DNA of 64,000 nucleotides from Mesorhizobium sp. L-2-11 (GCF_016756595.1 NZ_AP023257.1:3984001-4048000); one strand, 5' to 3'. Counted from the first letter of the stretch, positions 7,334 through 16,482 are shown. Notes: generated by a model not told the origin, from the letters alone. Made by a program: numbers and translations.

Positions 7334-9070
7334 TTAGCCCTTGGCGACGATGCGCATGAACGCCGGCATGTCGTCACCGAATCCGACGGTCCCATCATTG
7401 TCTTCCTGGCGATGGCGGGCCGGGCGATTGCCGTCGCGCTGCGGCCTGGTGTCGCCACGTTCCGGCGCCCGCTGTTCGTTGCGATGGCGATCGGGCGAAG
7501 CCTTACGCTCTGGTGAAGCCTGGCGCTCGGGGGAAGCTTGGCGCTCGGTGTTTTCCGAGCGGATCGCTTCCTTGCGCGCCCTCCGCTCACCGGCATCGGC
7601 GGCCGCGGTCTCGGCCGCCACTGGCTGTTCCTCGCGCGCCACATCCGATGCTGCAGCTTCGCTTTGCCTGGCGTGGCGTTCGCGTGGTCTGCGTTCGCCC
7701 CTCTCCTTGCCATCGTCCTTGCGGCCGGCGCGGCGCGGGGCGCCGCGGCCACGGCGGGGAGCATCGTCCTCTCCGCCCTCGCTGGCGACGACCGTCGACA
7801 GATCGCCGTCATGCCACTCGATCTTGTTGCCGATCAGCCGTTCGATCGCGTCGATGTATTTGGTGTCGGACTTGGTGGCGATGGTGAAGGATTTGCCCGA
7901 GCGGCCGGCGCGGCCGGTGCGGCCGATGCGGTGGACATAGTCTTCGGCATGGATCGGCACGTCGTAATTGAAGACGTGGCTGACGTCGGGGATGTCGAGG
8001 CCGCGCGCCGCGACGTCCGACGCAACGAGATAGCGCAGCTTGCCGTCACGGAAATTGGCCAGCATCTGCATGCGCGCGCGCTGGTCCATGTCGCCATGCA
8101 GCGCACCGGCGTCGAAATCATGTTTCAGCAGCGAGCGGAAAAGCTCCGAAACCTCGATCTTGCGGTTGCAGAAGATAATGGCGTTCTTCAGCTCCGAATC
8201 CTCGGCCTTTATCAGATTGCGCAGCGTCTCGCGCTTGTCCCAGGGTTTCGAGCCGGATTTCACCAACCGCTGGATGATGTTGGTCGCGGCGGACGCGGCC
8301 TTCGAAACCTCGACGCGCACCGGCGCGTGCAGGAATTTCTCGGTGAGCTTGGTGATCTCAGGCGGCATCGTCGCCGAGAAGAACAGCGTCTGCCTGGTGA
8401 ACGGGATCATCTCGCAGATGCGCTCGATGTCGGGAATGAAGCCCATGTCGAGCATGCGGTCGGCCTCATCGATGACCAGGATCTCGACGCCGTTGAGCAG
8501 AAGCTTTCCGCGCTCGCGATGATCGAGCAGGCGGCCCGGCGTCGCGATCAGCACGTCGGCGCCGCGCTCCAGCTTCTTGTCCTGCTCGTCGAAGGACACG
8601 CCGCCGATCAGCAGTGCGATGTTGAGCTTGTGGTTCTTGCCGTATCTGATGAAGTTCTCTTCGACCTGCGCGGCAAGCTCGCGCGTTGGCTCGAGGATCA
8701 GCGTGCGTGGCATGCGGGCGCGTGCCCGGCCTTTTTCGAGGCGGGTCAGCATCGGCAGCACGAACGAGGCTGTCTTGCCGGTGCCGGTCTGGGCGATGCC
8801 CAAAATATCCTTGCCGAGCAAGGCGTGCGGAATGGCGCCAGCCTGGATCGGTGTCGGTTCGGTGTAACCGGCGTCGGTAACTGCGGAAAGGACCTTCGGC
8901 GACAGGCCGAGGTCTGCGAAGGTCAACACTTCTTGAGTGATCTGGGTGTCTGAGGACAAGTTTGGCTGTCTTTGGCTGGTTCGGGGGCGCAACGCAAGCG
9001 GTCGCGGCAAGCGCCGCGCGCCTGCAAGATTGGTATTGCAGGTAGGCGCAAGCCCACGATTTGTCAACAC
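7334..9070 (-). CDS. rhlE: DEAD-box ATP-dependent RNA helicase, RhlE type
   Basis: Cytoplasmic RNA remodelling helicase. All core motifs are visible: Q motif GYTEPTPIQ, Walker A AQTGTGKT, PTRELAAQ, DEAD in VIDEADRMLDMGF, SAT, and HRIGRTGRAGRSG. The core is followed by a ~140-residue basic, low-complexity tail (RRGRGAPRRAGRKDD...) containing three near-copies of ASPER/ASPDR encoded by near-repeats at about 7500-7550; such tails bind RNA. The frame opens at ATG 9070, but the first ~37 residues are unlike the family. TTG 8959, giving LSSDTQITQEVLTFADLGL, is a plausible true start although it lacks a clear ribosome-binding site. Possible roles are ribosome assembly or RNA decay in the cold. Confidence 0.9.
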   Translation of the reverse strand: MLTNRGLAPTCNTNLAGARRLPRPLALRPRTSQRQPNLSSDTQITQEVLTFADLGLSPKVLSAVTDAGYTEPTPIQAGAIPHALLGKDILGIAQTGTGKTASFVLPMLTRLEKGRARARMPRTLILEPTRELAAQVEENFIRYGKNHKLNIALLIGGVSFDEQDKKLERGADVLIATPGRLLDHRERGKLLLNGVEILVIDEADRMLDMGFIPDIERICEMIPFTRQTLFFSATMPPEITKLTEKFLHAPVRVEVSKAASAATNIIQRLVKSGSKPWDKRETLRNLIKAEDSELKNAIIFCNRKIEVSELFRSLLKHDFDAGALHGDMDQRARMQMLANFRDGKLRYLVASDVAARGLDIPDVSHVFNYDVPIHAEDYVHRIGRTGRAGRSGKSFTIATKSDTKYIDAIERLIGNKIEWHDGDLSTVVASEGGEDDAPRRGRGAPRRAGRKDDGKERGERRPRERHARQSEAAASDVAREEQPVAAETAAADAGERRARKEAIRSENTERQASPERQASPERKASPDRHRNEQRAPERGDTRPQRDGNRPARHRQEDNDGTVGFGDDMPAFMRIVAKG

Positions 9071-9149
9071 AAACAGGCGGGGACGGTACGATTGTGAAGT
9101 CGTAACCTTAATCGCGATGCTTAATTCAGGTGTCTGTCGCTGCGCCGGC

Positions 9150-9923
9150 TCAATAGCGGAACTGTTCGGCGAGAATGCGCTCGTTCCACGAATGGCTCGG
9201 ATCGAACAGCAGCGTCGCTGTCACCGTTGGCGATTCTTGCACCGTAACCGAGGTTACGGCCTTCACCTCGGTGTGGTCGGCGGCGGCGTTCACCGGCCGC
9301 TTTTCCGGCTCCAGAATGTCGAAACGAACGGTCGCCTTGTTGGAGAGCAGCGCGCCGCGCCAGCGGCGCGGGCGGAACGGACTGACCGGGGTCAGCGCCA
9401 GCAGCGGCGCGTCGAGCGGCAGGATCGGTCCATGCGCGGATAGGTTGTAGGCGGTCGAGCCGGCCGGCGTCGCGACCATCACACCGTCGCAGTTCAATTC
9501 CTCCAGCCGCACTTGCCCGTCCACGGTGATGCGGATCTTGGCCGTCTGGTAGGACTGGCGCCACAGCGCAACCTCGTTGATCGCCAACGCCGAGATCGTT
9601 TCGCCCTGTGCGGTGACCGCCTGCATCTCCAGCGGGCGGATCGTTTCGGCAACGGCCGCCGCGATGCGCCCGGTCAAACCGCTGGCACGGTATTCGTTCA
9701 TCAGGAAGCCGATGGTGCCACGGTTCATGCCGTAGATTTTTTTTCCCGTGCTCATCGTGTCGCGCAAGGTCTGCAACAGGAAGCCGTCGCCGCCCAGCGC
9801 GACGACGATCTCAGCATCCTCGATAGAGGCCTGGCCATAGCGCGCCGAAAGGCTCTCCAGCGCCGCCTTGGCGTCGGCGGTGTCGGACGAGACGAAGGCG
9901 AAGCGGCTGGCGGCTTTGTTCAT
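9150..9923 (-). CDS. nadK: NAD kinase
   Basis: ATP-dependent NAD kinase (257 residues), the sole route to NADP. The family signature GGDG is present in [13 protein letters not shown], together with [26 protein letters not shown], which forms the NAD-binding loop. ATG 9923 is preferred over the TTG at 9932 because GGGAG precedes it. Length is normal for the short bacterial type. It is separated from rhlE (upstream on the same strand is the 9.9-10.4 kb gap), so co-transcription with its neighbours is uncertain. Confidence 0.93.
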   Translation of the reverse strand: MNKAASRFAFVSSDTADAKAALESLSARYGQASIEDAEIVVALGGDGFLLQTLRDTMSTGKKIYGMNRGTIGFLMNEYRASGLTGRIAAAVAETIRPLEMQAVTAQGETISALAINEVALWRQSYQTAKIRITVDGQVRLEELNCDGVMVATPAGSTAYNLSAHGPILPLDAPLLALTPVSPFRPRRWRGALLSNKATVRFDILEPEKRPVNAAADHTEVKAVTSVTVQESPTVTATLLFDPSHSWNERILAEQFRY

Positions 9924-10158
9924 GGCTCCCAATGGCGATGGTTGATGGCGACCGGTGGTGGCGACCGGTTGCTAGGGCCGCGCCAGCGCCGGGTTAGCAT
10001 GGGCGGGCAGATCTGCAAAGCGAGACATGTGGCGCCCCCAGTGGCGCCGCTTGACACAGCGCCGGGAGGAACCGGTCTGCTGCTCGCGCATCGTGTCGCG
10101 TGACAAGCGAATGTGATGGTTAAGACGGGGATTAAACTCTCGTAAAGCCGGATCGACC

Positions 10159-10377
10159 ATGTTAGCCGGCAGTGGATGGGCGGCGTGGGGGCCAGCTAGT
10201 CGGACCGATTTATTGCCGGTAACACGCCTGATCGTCATCGTCTTGATGCTGGGAAGTTTTGCGCTTGCCTTTGCCCAACTGGTGCGCCAGTCGGAAGAGA
10301 CGAGTTTGAGACCCCAACCCACGGTTTCACGCTGCGGCGATGCCGCCGGCACGCCGTGCCCGCAACGGGCGTTGTGA
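10159..10377 (+). CDS. possible small single-pass membrane protein
   Basis: A 72-codon frame beginning at ATG 10159 with one strongly hydrophobic segment (LIVIVLMLGSFALAFAQLV, about residues 24-42), then a polar tail with two cysteines. The hydrophobic segment is the only support. The start may be later (TTG near 10213), and no clear ribosome-binding site is seen. No family recognised; it could be spurious. Confidence 0.3.
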   Translation: MLAGSGWAAWGPASRTDLLPVTRLIVIVLMLGSFALAFAQLVRQSEETSLRPQPTVSRCGDAAGTPCPQRAL

Positions 10378-10414
10378 ATTCGCCAAGCACTTCCGCCGAT
10401 ACTAAGGACCGCGC

Positions 10415-11176
10415 TCAGCGCGCCTGCAGCAGATGGCAGCCGGCCTGCCGCTTTTGTGCGAGATACTCATCGATAAGCTGGCGATAGCGCACCTTGCCGA
10501 AGCTCGGGAAGTGTCCGCCATGCACGACCGCAACATCGAACTCGCGCATCCGCAGCAGCGTCTCGACATAATCGTCGACAGCGGAATGATAGATATCGTC
10601 GATCAGCGGGCCGTCATAGACGATGTCGCCGGAAAGCAGGATGCCGGTCTTCCTCTCGTAGAGCGCGATGCCACCGGGTGAATGGCCCGGCGTGTGGATC
10701 ACCTCGAAGGCACGGTCGCCGAGATCGACGAAATCGCCTTCTCCAAGCAAACGATCGGCCGGCGCCGGTCGGATCCGGTAGCGCGTGGCATCCCAGCCCT
10801 GCGGCATTCCGTCGAACATTGCGTCGGTCGCGTAGCGGTCGGCGACCGTCCATTCATTGCGCGGGTCGGCGAGGATTTCTGCTTCGGCCGCATGCACGCA
10901 ACGGTCCGGAAATTCGTGATGGCAGCCGATATGATCGAAATGCGTGTGGCTGGCCACGCAAAGCAGTTTTCGCTCCGTCACCAGCGGCACGTGGCGCCGC
11001 AGGCTGAAATGGCCGAGGCCGGTGTCGAACAGAAGATCGCGTTCGCGGCCGCGCACATGCCAGATGTTGCAGCGGAAGAACGGCTTGATCCACGGCTCGT
11101 GGATCAGCGTCACGCCATCGCCCATACGGATGGCTTCATACCAATTCGCAGCGTCGATGATCGGAAGCGTGTCCAT
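10415..11176 (-). CDS. metallo-beta-lactamase-fold hydrolase, last gene of ABC operon
   Basis: 253 residues with the metal-binding HxHxDH signature in SHTHFDHIGCHHEF, a later GHSPGGIAL His and further ligands in VVHGGHFPSFG. These indicate a two-metal hydrolase of the glyoxalase-II/lactonase superfamily; the actual substrate is unknown. There is no signal peptide, so it should be cytoplasmic. The start ATG 11176 is only 3 bp after the stop of the transporter ATPase gene, so it is almost surely translated from the same mRNA. That suggests it acts on the imported compound. Confidence 0.88.
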   Translation of the reverse strand: MDTLPIIDAANWYEAIRMGDGVTLIHEPWIKPFFRCNIWHVRGRERDLLFDTGLGHFSLRRHVPLVTERKLLCVASHTHFDHIGCHHEFPDRCVHAAEAEILADPRNEWTVADRYATDAMFDGMPQGWDATRYRIRPAPADRLLGEGDFVDLGDRAFEVIHTPGHSPGGIALYERKTGILLSGDIVYDGPLIDDIYHSAVDDYVETLLRMREFDVAVVHGGHFPSFGKVRYRQLIDEYLAQKRQAGCHLLQAR

Positions 11177-11179
11177 GGC

Positions 11180-12244
11180 TCAGCCCGCCAGAAGGATGAT
11201 GTCGCCAGCCTCGCACGAAACCGCAGAGATGTCGCCCGGCTGGACGGCCGCTGCTGCGGGAGCCCTGGCGATGAAGTGCAGCGCCGGGTCCTTCTCGGAG
11301 ACAGCCAGCACGCGCTTGAAGCTGCCTTGAAACACCACGTCGCTCACCTTGGCCGTGCCGAGGCTTACCGAGCCGCCGGTCGCGCCGAGGACAAGGTGCT
11401 CCGGACGGACGGCGAGGGCGACAGAAGCGCCAGCAGGCGCTGTTCCGGGTAGCGAAAGCGCTCCGACCTGGGTCGAAACCGTGATCGCTCCATGCTTCGC
11501 CGCCGTCACCGTTCCCGATATCAGCGTGCTCTCACCCATGAAGGTTGCAGAAAAGCGCGTCGCCGGCCGCGCATAGACGCGCTCCGGCGGACCTTCGTCC
11601 TCGATGCGCCCGTCATTCATCACCACGCAATGGTCGGCCAGCGCCATCGCTTCTTCCTGGTCGTGGGTGACATGGATGAAGGCGGTGCCGACGCGTTTCT
11701 GGATCGCTTTCAACTCGTCCTGCATCTGCCGGCGCAGTTTTAGGTCGAGCGCGCCGAGCGGTTCGTCGAGCAGCAGCACCGCAGGTTCGATGACAAGCGC
11801 GCGGGCCAGCGCGACGCGCTGCCGCTGGCCGCCGGAAAGCTGGTGCGGCTTCTTGTCGAAGGCGGTGGCGAGCCCGACCAGCGCCAGCGCGTCCCGCGCC
11901 CGCGCGGTCCGTGTCGCGGCATCGACGCCTTGCATGCGCAGGCCGAAGCCGACATTGCTGCCGACGCTCATATGCGGAAACAGCGCATAGTCCTGGAACA
12001 CCGTCGTCGTCGGCCGCTTCGCCGGCGGCACGGCGGTGCAGTCCTCGCCGCGGATCAGCACCTTGCCTTGGCTCGGCGTGACGAAGCCGCCGAGAATGGA
12101 CAAAAGCGTCGTCTTGCCGGAGCCCGACGGGCCGAGCAGGATGGTGTAGCTGCCCGGCTCGATTTGCAGCGACACGTTCCTCAGCACGGTGTGCTGGCCG
12201 AAGCGGTGCGAGACAGAGCTTATATCGACCAGTGGCGCGGTCAT
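11180..12244 (-). CDS. ABC transporter ATPase, PotA-like
   Basis: 354 residues. Nucleotide-binding domain with Walker A GPSGSGKTT, Q-loop, signature LSGGQRQR, Walker B VLLLDEPLGALD and H-loop VTHDQEEA, followed by a C-terminal TOBE-like regulatory domain (from about 240) as in polyamine and related importers. The ATG overlaps the stop of the upstream permease gene (ATGA), indicating translational coupling. It energises uptake of the ligand bound by the protein encoded at 13905-15011. Confidence 0.93.
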   Translation of the reverse strand: MTAPLVDISSVSHRFGQHTVLRNVSLQIEPGSYTILLGPSGSGKTTLLSILGGFVTPSQGKVLIRGEDCTAVPPAKRPTTTVFQDYALFPHMSVGSNVGFGLRMQGVDAATRTARARDALALVGLATAFDKKPHQLSGGQRQRVALARALVIEPAVLLLDEPLGALDLKLRRQMQDELKAIQKRVGTAFIHVTHDQEEAMALADHCVVMNDGRIEDEGPPERVYARPATRFSATFMGESTLISGTVTAAKHGAITVSTQVGALSLPGTAPAGASVALAVRPEHLVLGATGGSVSLGTAKVSDVVFQGSFKRVLAVSEKDPALHFIARAPAAAAVQPGDISAVSCEAGDIILLAG

Positions 12245-13023
12245 GCCGGCTTCCTCCGCAACAACATCAGCTCAAAAAACACCACCAGCACGATGGAGAC
12301 GGCGAAGACCAGCGAGCCGACGGCGTTGGTCTTGGGATTGAGGCCGGAGCGCAGCAGGTTCCAGATCTCGACTGGCAGCGTCGTGTCGAAGCGCGTCAGT
12401 AGGAACGAGATCACGAATTCGTCCCAGGAGAAGGTCATCGACAGGAAGAAACCGGCAAAGATCGCCGGCGCCATGACGGGCACGGTGATCAGCAGCAGCA
12501 CCTTCCATTCGGGCGCGCCGAGGTCGCGGGCGGCACGCTCGATGTTGATCTGGTGGTCACCCATCTGGCTGTAGATGATGGCAAAGCACAGCGGCAGGTT
12601 GATCACCACATGGCCGATGCCGGCAGCAAGCAGCGATTTCGGCACGCCGGCCCAGTTGAACAGCACCAGCAGCCCCATGCCGATGATGAGATAGCTCACG
12701 GTCAGCGGCAGCGTGATCAGCCCGCGCATCAGGGCCGAGCCGGGCAGGGCGAAACGGGCAAAACCCCAGGCGGAGAGGAAGCCCAGCGTGACGGCGGCAG
12801 CCGAGGAGAGGGCCGCGACCAGAAGTGAATTGACCAACGCCGACGTCAGCCGCGTGTCGGCGAGCACCGCGTCGTACCAGCGCAGCGACGGCCCGGTGAA
12901 CGGCGGGATCGGAAACGACGTCGCCTGCAGCGAAAACAGCACCAGCACGACCACCGGCAGGAAGATGAAGCCGAAGATGGCGACGGCGTAGACCCAGGAG
13001 AGGATGCGGACAAGCGCGCGCAT
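12241..13023 (-). CDS. ABC transporter permease, PotC-like
   Basis: Inner-membrane permease of about 260 residues with six predicted membrane segments and the cytoplasmic EAA-type loop AARDLGAPEWKVLLLITVP that contacts the ATPase. ATG 13023 (MRALVRILSWVYAVAIF) is chosen over one 16 codons upstream because it sits 1 bp after the stop of the preceding permease gene. The second of two permease subunits of a polyamine/opine/organic-acid type importer. Confidence 0.92.
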   Translation of the reverse strand: MRALVRILSWVYAVAIFGFIFLPVVVLVLFSLQATSFPIPPFTGPSLRWYDAVLADTRLTSALVNSLLVAALSSAAAVTLGFLSAWGFARFALPGSALMRGLITLPLTVSYLIIGMGLLVLFNWAGVPKSLLAAGIGHVVINLPLCFAIIYSQMGDHQINIERAARDLGAPEWKVLLLITVPVMAPAIFAGFFLSMTFSWDEFVISFLLTRFDTTLPVEIWNLLRSGLNPKTNAVGSLVFAVSIVLVVFFELMLLRRKPA

Positions 13024-13024
13024 C

Positions 13025-13891
13025 TCAGGCCCGCTCAATCTTGAGCCAGCGGGCGCAGGCGAGATAGGCAATGGTGACGACCGCCATCAGGATGATCGAC
13101 AGCGCCGAGGCGAGCGGAAAATCGCCGCGCCGGCCGATCTGCATCATCACCAGCTGCGGCATCAAAAGCTCGTTGTTGCCGCCGAGGATCTGCGGCGTGA
13201 TGTAGTCGCCGATGCACAGCACGAAGGTGAGGAAGGCGCCGACCATGATGCCCGGCAAGGTCAGCGGCAGGACGACATGCAGGAACGTGCGAACCGGGCC
13301 GGCGCCGAGATCGGCGGCTGCCTTGCGGTAGCTCGGGCTGAGCTGCTTGAGATTGGCGAAGATCGTCAGCGTCAAAAGCATGACGAAGAAATGCACGAAG
13401 CCGATGATCGTGGCCAGCCGCGTATTGGCGAGCTGCAGCGGCTCGTTGAACAGGCCGGAACCGGTCAGCGCTCGGTTGATCACGCCGTTCTGCGCCAGCA
13501 CCAGCAGCCAGGAATAGGAGCGCACGACATAGGAGGTCCAGAACGGCAGCACCGCCAGCATCAGCGCCAGCCGCTGCCAGCGCTCCGGCACCTGTTCGGC
13601 CAGGATCCAGGCGAAGGGATAGGCGAGCAGCACCGAAACTGCTGTGACGATGGCGGTGACCTGGAGCGAGTTCACCATCGCCTGCCAATAGGCCGGATTG
13701 GTGAAGAACTGGCTGTAGTTGGCGAGCGTAAAGCCGCCGCCGCCATGCGGCGTCAGGCTGGAAAACGCCATGGCGACGAACGGCAGCACGAAGAACAGCA
13801 GTGTCCAGCCGAGCGCCGGCGTGACCAGCGCCCAGGGCAGGGCGCGGCCCGCCCGGGGCAGGGCACGCCCGCTATTCGTGGCAGAGTTCAC
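13025..13891 (-). CDS. ABC transporter permease, PotB-like
   Basis: Permease subunit with six hydrophobic segments and an EAA loop (AAADLGAGPVRTFLHVVLPLTLPG). The frame is open from 13963, but that would overlap the binding-protein gene by ~60 bp; GTG 13891 (VNSATNSGRALPRAG) just after that gene is the more natural start, giving 288 residues. The next permease gene starts 1 bp after this stop. Confidence 0.9.
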   Translation of the reverse strand: MNSATNSGRALPRAGRALPWALVTPALGWTLLFFVLPFVAMAFSSLTPHGGGGFTLANYSQFFTNPAYWQAMVNSLQVTAIVTAVSVLLAYPFAWILAEQVPERWQRLALMLAVLPFWTSYVVRSYSWLLVLAQNGVINRALTGSGLFNEPLQLANTRLATIIGFVHFFVMLLTLTIFANLKQLSPSYRKAAADLGAGPVRTFLHVVLPLTLPGIMVGAFLTFVLCIGDYITPQILGGNNELLMPQLVMMQIGRRGDFPLASALSIILMAVVTIAYLACARWLKIERA

Positions 13892-13904
13892 GACCGGCGA
13901 CCGG

Positions 13905-15011
13905 TCACTGCGCCTGTAGCATTTCGGTCCAGACGTCCTGCATCTTCTTGTCGAGATCGGCATCCGGCGCCGGGTAGGGCTGGGCGCGGGCGAGGAAATC
14001 CGGCTGTTCGTCGAAGCGCAGGATCTTCTTCTGTTCGTCGCTCAGAGTCGCCTTGGTATTCGCCGGCATGCCCCAATAGCAGGCAGAGGTAGCAAGCCGC
14101 GCCTGGCCTTCAGGGCTCATAATGTACTGGATGAACTTCAGCGCCGTGTCCTTGTTTTTGGAATCCTTGAACATGGCCAGCGACTGCGACCACAGCACAG
14201 CACCTTCTTTGGGGATCGAAAAATCGAGGGCAGGGTTCTCCTTGGCCAGCCCGGCCGTCACCCATTCGCCGCCGCCGACGAGAATGTCGACCTCGCCGGT
14301 CGCCAGCGCGGTCTGGCTGGCGGTCACCTCGCCGACCAGCTTGGCATTGGCCTTCATCCTGAGCAGCTCTTGCTTGATGGCCGGAAGGTCGGCTTCGGTC
14401 AGCTCAGTGGTCTTCCTGCCGATCGCCAGTGCTGCCATGCCGATGACCGGCAGGTAATAGTCGTAGATGGCGATCTTGCCCTTGTATTTGTCGCCGGTCA
14501 GCGCGGCCAGCGACTGCATGTCGGCCGGATCGACCTTGGTCTTGTTGTAGCCGATCGTGTTGTAGCCGAATTTTTCGGTGATGCCGTAGCGCTTGCCGTC
14601 GACCACGGTGTAATTGTCCAGCTTCACCTGAGGAAACAGGTCGGCCAGCGGCAGCTTGTCCTCCGGCAGTGGTTCGAACAGGCCCTTTTCGACGCCGCGC
14701 GGTATGTCGATGCTGTCGATCACCATCACGTCCCAGTCGCCGGGCTGCGACTGCTCGACGATCGCCATGCCGGCGCCTGTGCCTTCGAATTCCTTGACAT
14801 TGACCTTGACGCCATTGGCCTCCTCGAAGGGCTGCAGCAGCGCCGGATCGGCGTGATCGCACCAGATCAGAGCGTTGAGATCCGCAGCCTGAGCGAGGCT
14901 GCCCGTCGCCAGCAGCAGCGCTGTCGCAGCACACGCGGCGTGAAGATACCTCTTCAGAACGGAAAGCGGCTTCCTGGTGGTTGGATTCGGGGTGTTTGGA
15001 TTGATGGTCAT
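13905..15011 (-). CDS. periplasmic substrate-binding protein, PotD-like
   Basis: First gene of the importer operon, 368 residues. A signal peptide (hydrophobic AACAATALLLATGSLA, cleavage near AQA/ADLN at about residue 42) is followed by a bilobal binding protein of the spermidine/putrescine class (LIWCDHADPALLQPFEEANGV near the mature N-terminus, GYNTIGYNK in the hinge region). The ligand cannot be read from sequence; polyamines, other amines and small organic acids are all bound by this class. Transcribed away from the TetR regulator with about 90 bp between starts. Confidence 0.9.
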   Translation of the reverse strand: MTINPNTPNPTTRKPLSVLKRYLHAACAATALLLATGSLAQAADLNALIWCDHADPALLQPFEEANGVKVNVKEFEGTGAGMAIVEQSQPGDWDVMVIDSIDIPRGVEKGLFEPLPEDKLPLADLFPQVKLDNYTVVDGKRYGITEKFGYNTIGYNKTKVDPADMQSLAALTGDKYKGKIAIYDYYLPVIGMAALAIGRKTTELTEADLPAIKQELLRMKANAKLVGEVTASQTALATGEVDILVGGGEWVTAGLAKENPALDFSIPKEGAVLWSQSLAMFKDSKNKDTALKFIQYIMSPEGQARLATSACYWGMPANTKATLSDEQKKILRFDEQPDFLARAQPYPAPDADLDKKMQDVWTEMLQAQ

Positions 15012-15047
15012 CGAGTGTTCTCCCTTGCCTTTCTGGCTTCTGGCAAA

Positions 15048-15077
15048 AATTGAACCAATTCTAAAATTGAGTCAATT
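15048..15077. promoter_or_regulatory. paired operator-like palindromes between TetR gene and ABC operon
   Basis: Two copies of AATTG-N3-CAATT: 15048-15060 (centre AAC) and 15065-15077 (centre AGT), 17 bp apart start to start, in the 90-bp divergent intergenic region. Position and symmetry fit binding sites for the adjacent TetR-family protein, controlling both directions. Confidence 0.65.
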
Positions 15078-15101
15078 CCGTTTTTATGGCAGATAGCTGT
15101 C

Positions 15102-15716
15102 ATGAGCGGATTGCGGGCAAGGCAAAAGGCGGATCGGCATCGCCGCATCATCGAAGCGGCGGCGGCACTTTTTCGCGACACCGGCTATGAAGGCGCCAAG
15201 ATCGAGACGATCGCGGCGCAGGCGGAAGTCTCGGTCGGCACGATCTACAATTATTACCAGAACAAGGGCGACATCCTCGGCGCCATCGTCTCGATGGAGG
15301 TCCACGAGGTGCTCAATGCCGGGCGCGGCGTGGTCGCCAATCCGCCGGCCAATGTCGACGATGCGCTCGACACGCTGCTTGGCATCTATATAGAGCATTC
15401 GCTGCATTATCTCAGCAAGGAGATGTGGCGGCAGGCGATGGCGATCTCCACGCAACTGCCCGACAGCCCGTTCGGCCAGGCCTATACCGCGCTCGACCGG
15501 GCGCTGACCGAACAGATCCGCGCGCTGATTGCCCGGCTGCAGGCGATCGGCCTGGTCCGCGGGGATATCGACGGGCAGGCGCTCGGCGAACTGGTGTTCA
15601 ACAACATGAACATGATGTTCATCGAGTTCGTGAAGCGCGATGAGGCCAGAATTGCCGAATTGCGCGCCGCGATACGAAGGCAGAACCGGATTCTGGTGGC
15701 GGCGATCGCAGTATGA
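15102..15716 (+). CDS. TetR/AcrR-family transcriptional regulator
   Basis: 204 residues. The N-terminal helix-turn-helix (about 15-60) shows the family pattern: RRIIEAAAALFRDTGYEGAKIETIAAQAEVSVGTIYNYYQNK. The rest is the helical ligand-binding and dimerisation domain. It is divergent from the ABC importer operon and is the likely local repressor, responding to the transported ligand or its hydrolysis product (inference). No strong ribosome-binding site is seen before ATG 15102. Confidence 0.9.
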   Translation: MSGLRARQKADRHRRIIEAAAALFRDTGYEGAKIETIAAQAEVSVGTIYNYYQNKGDILGAIVSMEVHEVLNAGRGVVANPPANVDDALDTLLGIYIEHSLHYLSKEMWRQAMAISTQLPDSPFGQAYTALDRALTEQIRALIARLQAIGLVRGDIDGQALGELVFNNMNMMFIEFVKRDEARIAELRAAIRRQNRILVAAIAV

Positions 15717-15837
15717 GGGCGATCTCCCGATGGGATTTCTGGCGGCCCGGAGCCGCCAAGCTGCAATCGCGCAAATCAATTCCGCTGGTGGCGCGTGGAG
15801 CGCTTCCGCTGTCGATTACGCCGGCATGATCGGTGTT

Positions 15838-16035
15838 CTACCGGGGATGCCTGGGTGGCCGCGCACGCGGAAACGGCACGATGGTCAGTGGCGCCTTACG
15901 GAATTCCGCGATGGCTATTTCTTCAATCAGCGAGTCTAATGCCTCGCTGACGCGTTGGCTGGTTTCGTCCATGCCGCAGAGCCGGTTTTGGGCGCACTCC
16001 AAGAGCTCGCGCGCTGCAGCGAAGTCGCTTCGCAT
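15838..16035 (-). CDS. small hypothetical protein, 65 aa
   Basis: Unrecognised. The sequence is largely helical and amphipathic (FAAARELLECAQNRLCGMDETSQRVSEALDSLIEEI by inspection), with a Pro/Arg-rich C-terminus. A GGTGGTG stretch precedes ATG 16035. Composition looks protein-like, better than the overlapping plus-strand frames. Convergent with the TetR gene. Confidence 0.5.
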   Translation of the reverse strand: MRSDFAAARELLECAQNRLCGMDETSQRVSEALDSLIEEIAIAEFRKAPLTIVPFPRARPPRHPR

Positions 16036-16236
16036 GACACCACCCGTTGTTCAGCCCACCGCCCGGACATTGTCGGCGCGCTAAATTGAGCGATTGCTAA
16101 TATACACAGGGGTATTTTAATCGAATGGCATTAAATAGCCGGAGCGGGAGATGCCGGTCCGCATCCCTGTTGCATCCGTTGGTTCTGATGCCCCGGACTG
16201 GAGGTATGGGCGCTTTGCGTTGCGAAACGCGGGGGA

Positions 16237-16482
16237 TTAGTCCTGATACGATCTTGGGCGGCTTAGAAATTCTCTGGCGGCAGCAATCTGGCGTCGATGC
16301 TCGCGAAGGAAGGCCAGGCTGAAACAGATCGAAAAGGCCACTCCCGCAAAGGCTATCGTCGCTTGCGAGGTCGGATCGGGGTCGCCAATCATCAGGAAGC
16401 GAAAACCGCACGCCAACGCGAGGGCAGCAAGGCTGCCATACATGCCACCGATAAAAGGGGCGATTGTGCGCTTCTGCTCCAA
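16237..16482 (-). CDS. small two-segment membrane protein, 81 aa
   Basis: The TTG start at 16482 is chosen because AGAGGAG lies 6 bp upstream. Two hydrophobic segments (about IAPFIGGMYGSLAALALACGF and ATIAFAGVAFSICFSLAF) are joined by a short acidic loop, with a basic C-terminus REHRRQIAAAREFL. No family recognised. The 23-bp minisatellite lies directly upstream, so its repeats would be in or before this mRNA's leader. Confidence 0.55.
   Translation of the reverse strand: MEQKRTIAPFIGGMYGSLAALALACGFRFLMIGDPDPTSQATIAFAGVAFSICFSLAFLREHRRQIAAAREFLSRPRSYQD

Noticed and set aside
7538..8953. 471-codon plus-strand frame opposite the helicase gene
   Set aside because: Antisense frame of a DEAD-box helicase with all motifs intact on the minus strand.
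9972..10352. 126-codon minus-strand frame upstream of nadK
   Set aside because: Arg/His/Pro-rich composition, no start signal, no motif, and it lies in what looks like intergenic DNA.
13004..14092. 362-codon plus-strand frame opposite the permease and binding-protein genes
   Set aside because: Highly skewed Gln/Arg/His-rich translation, antisense to recognised transporter genes.
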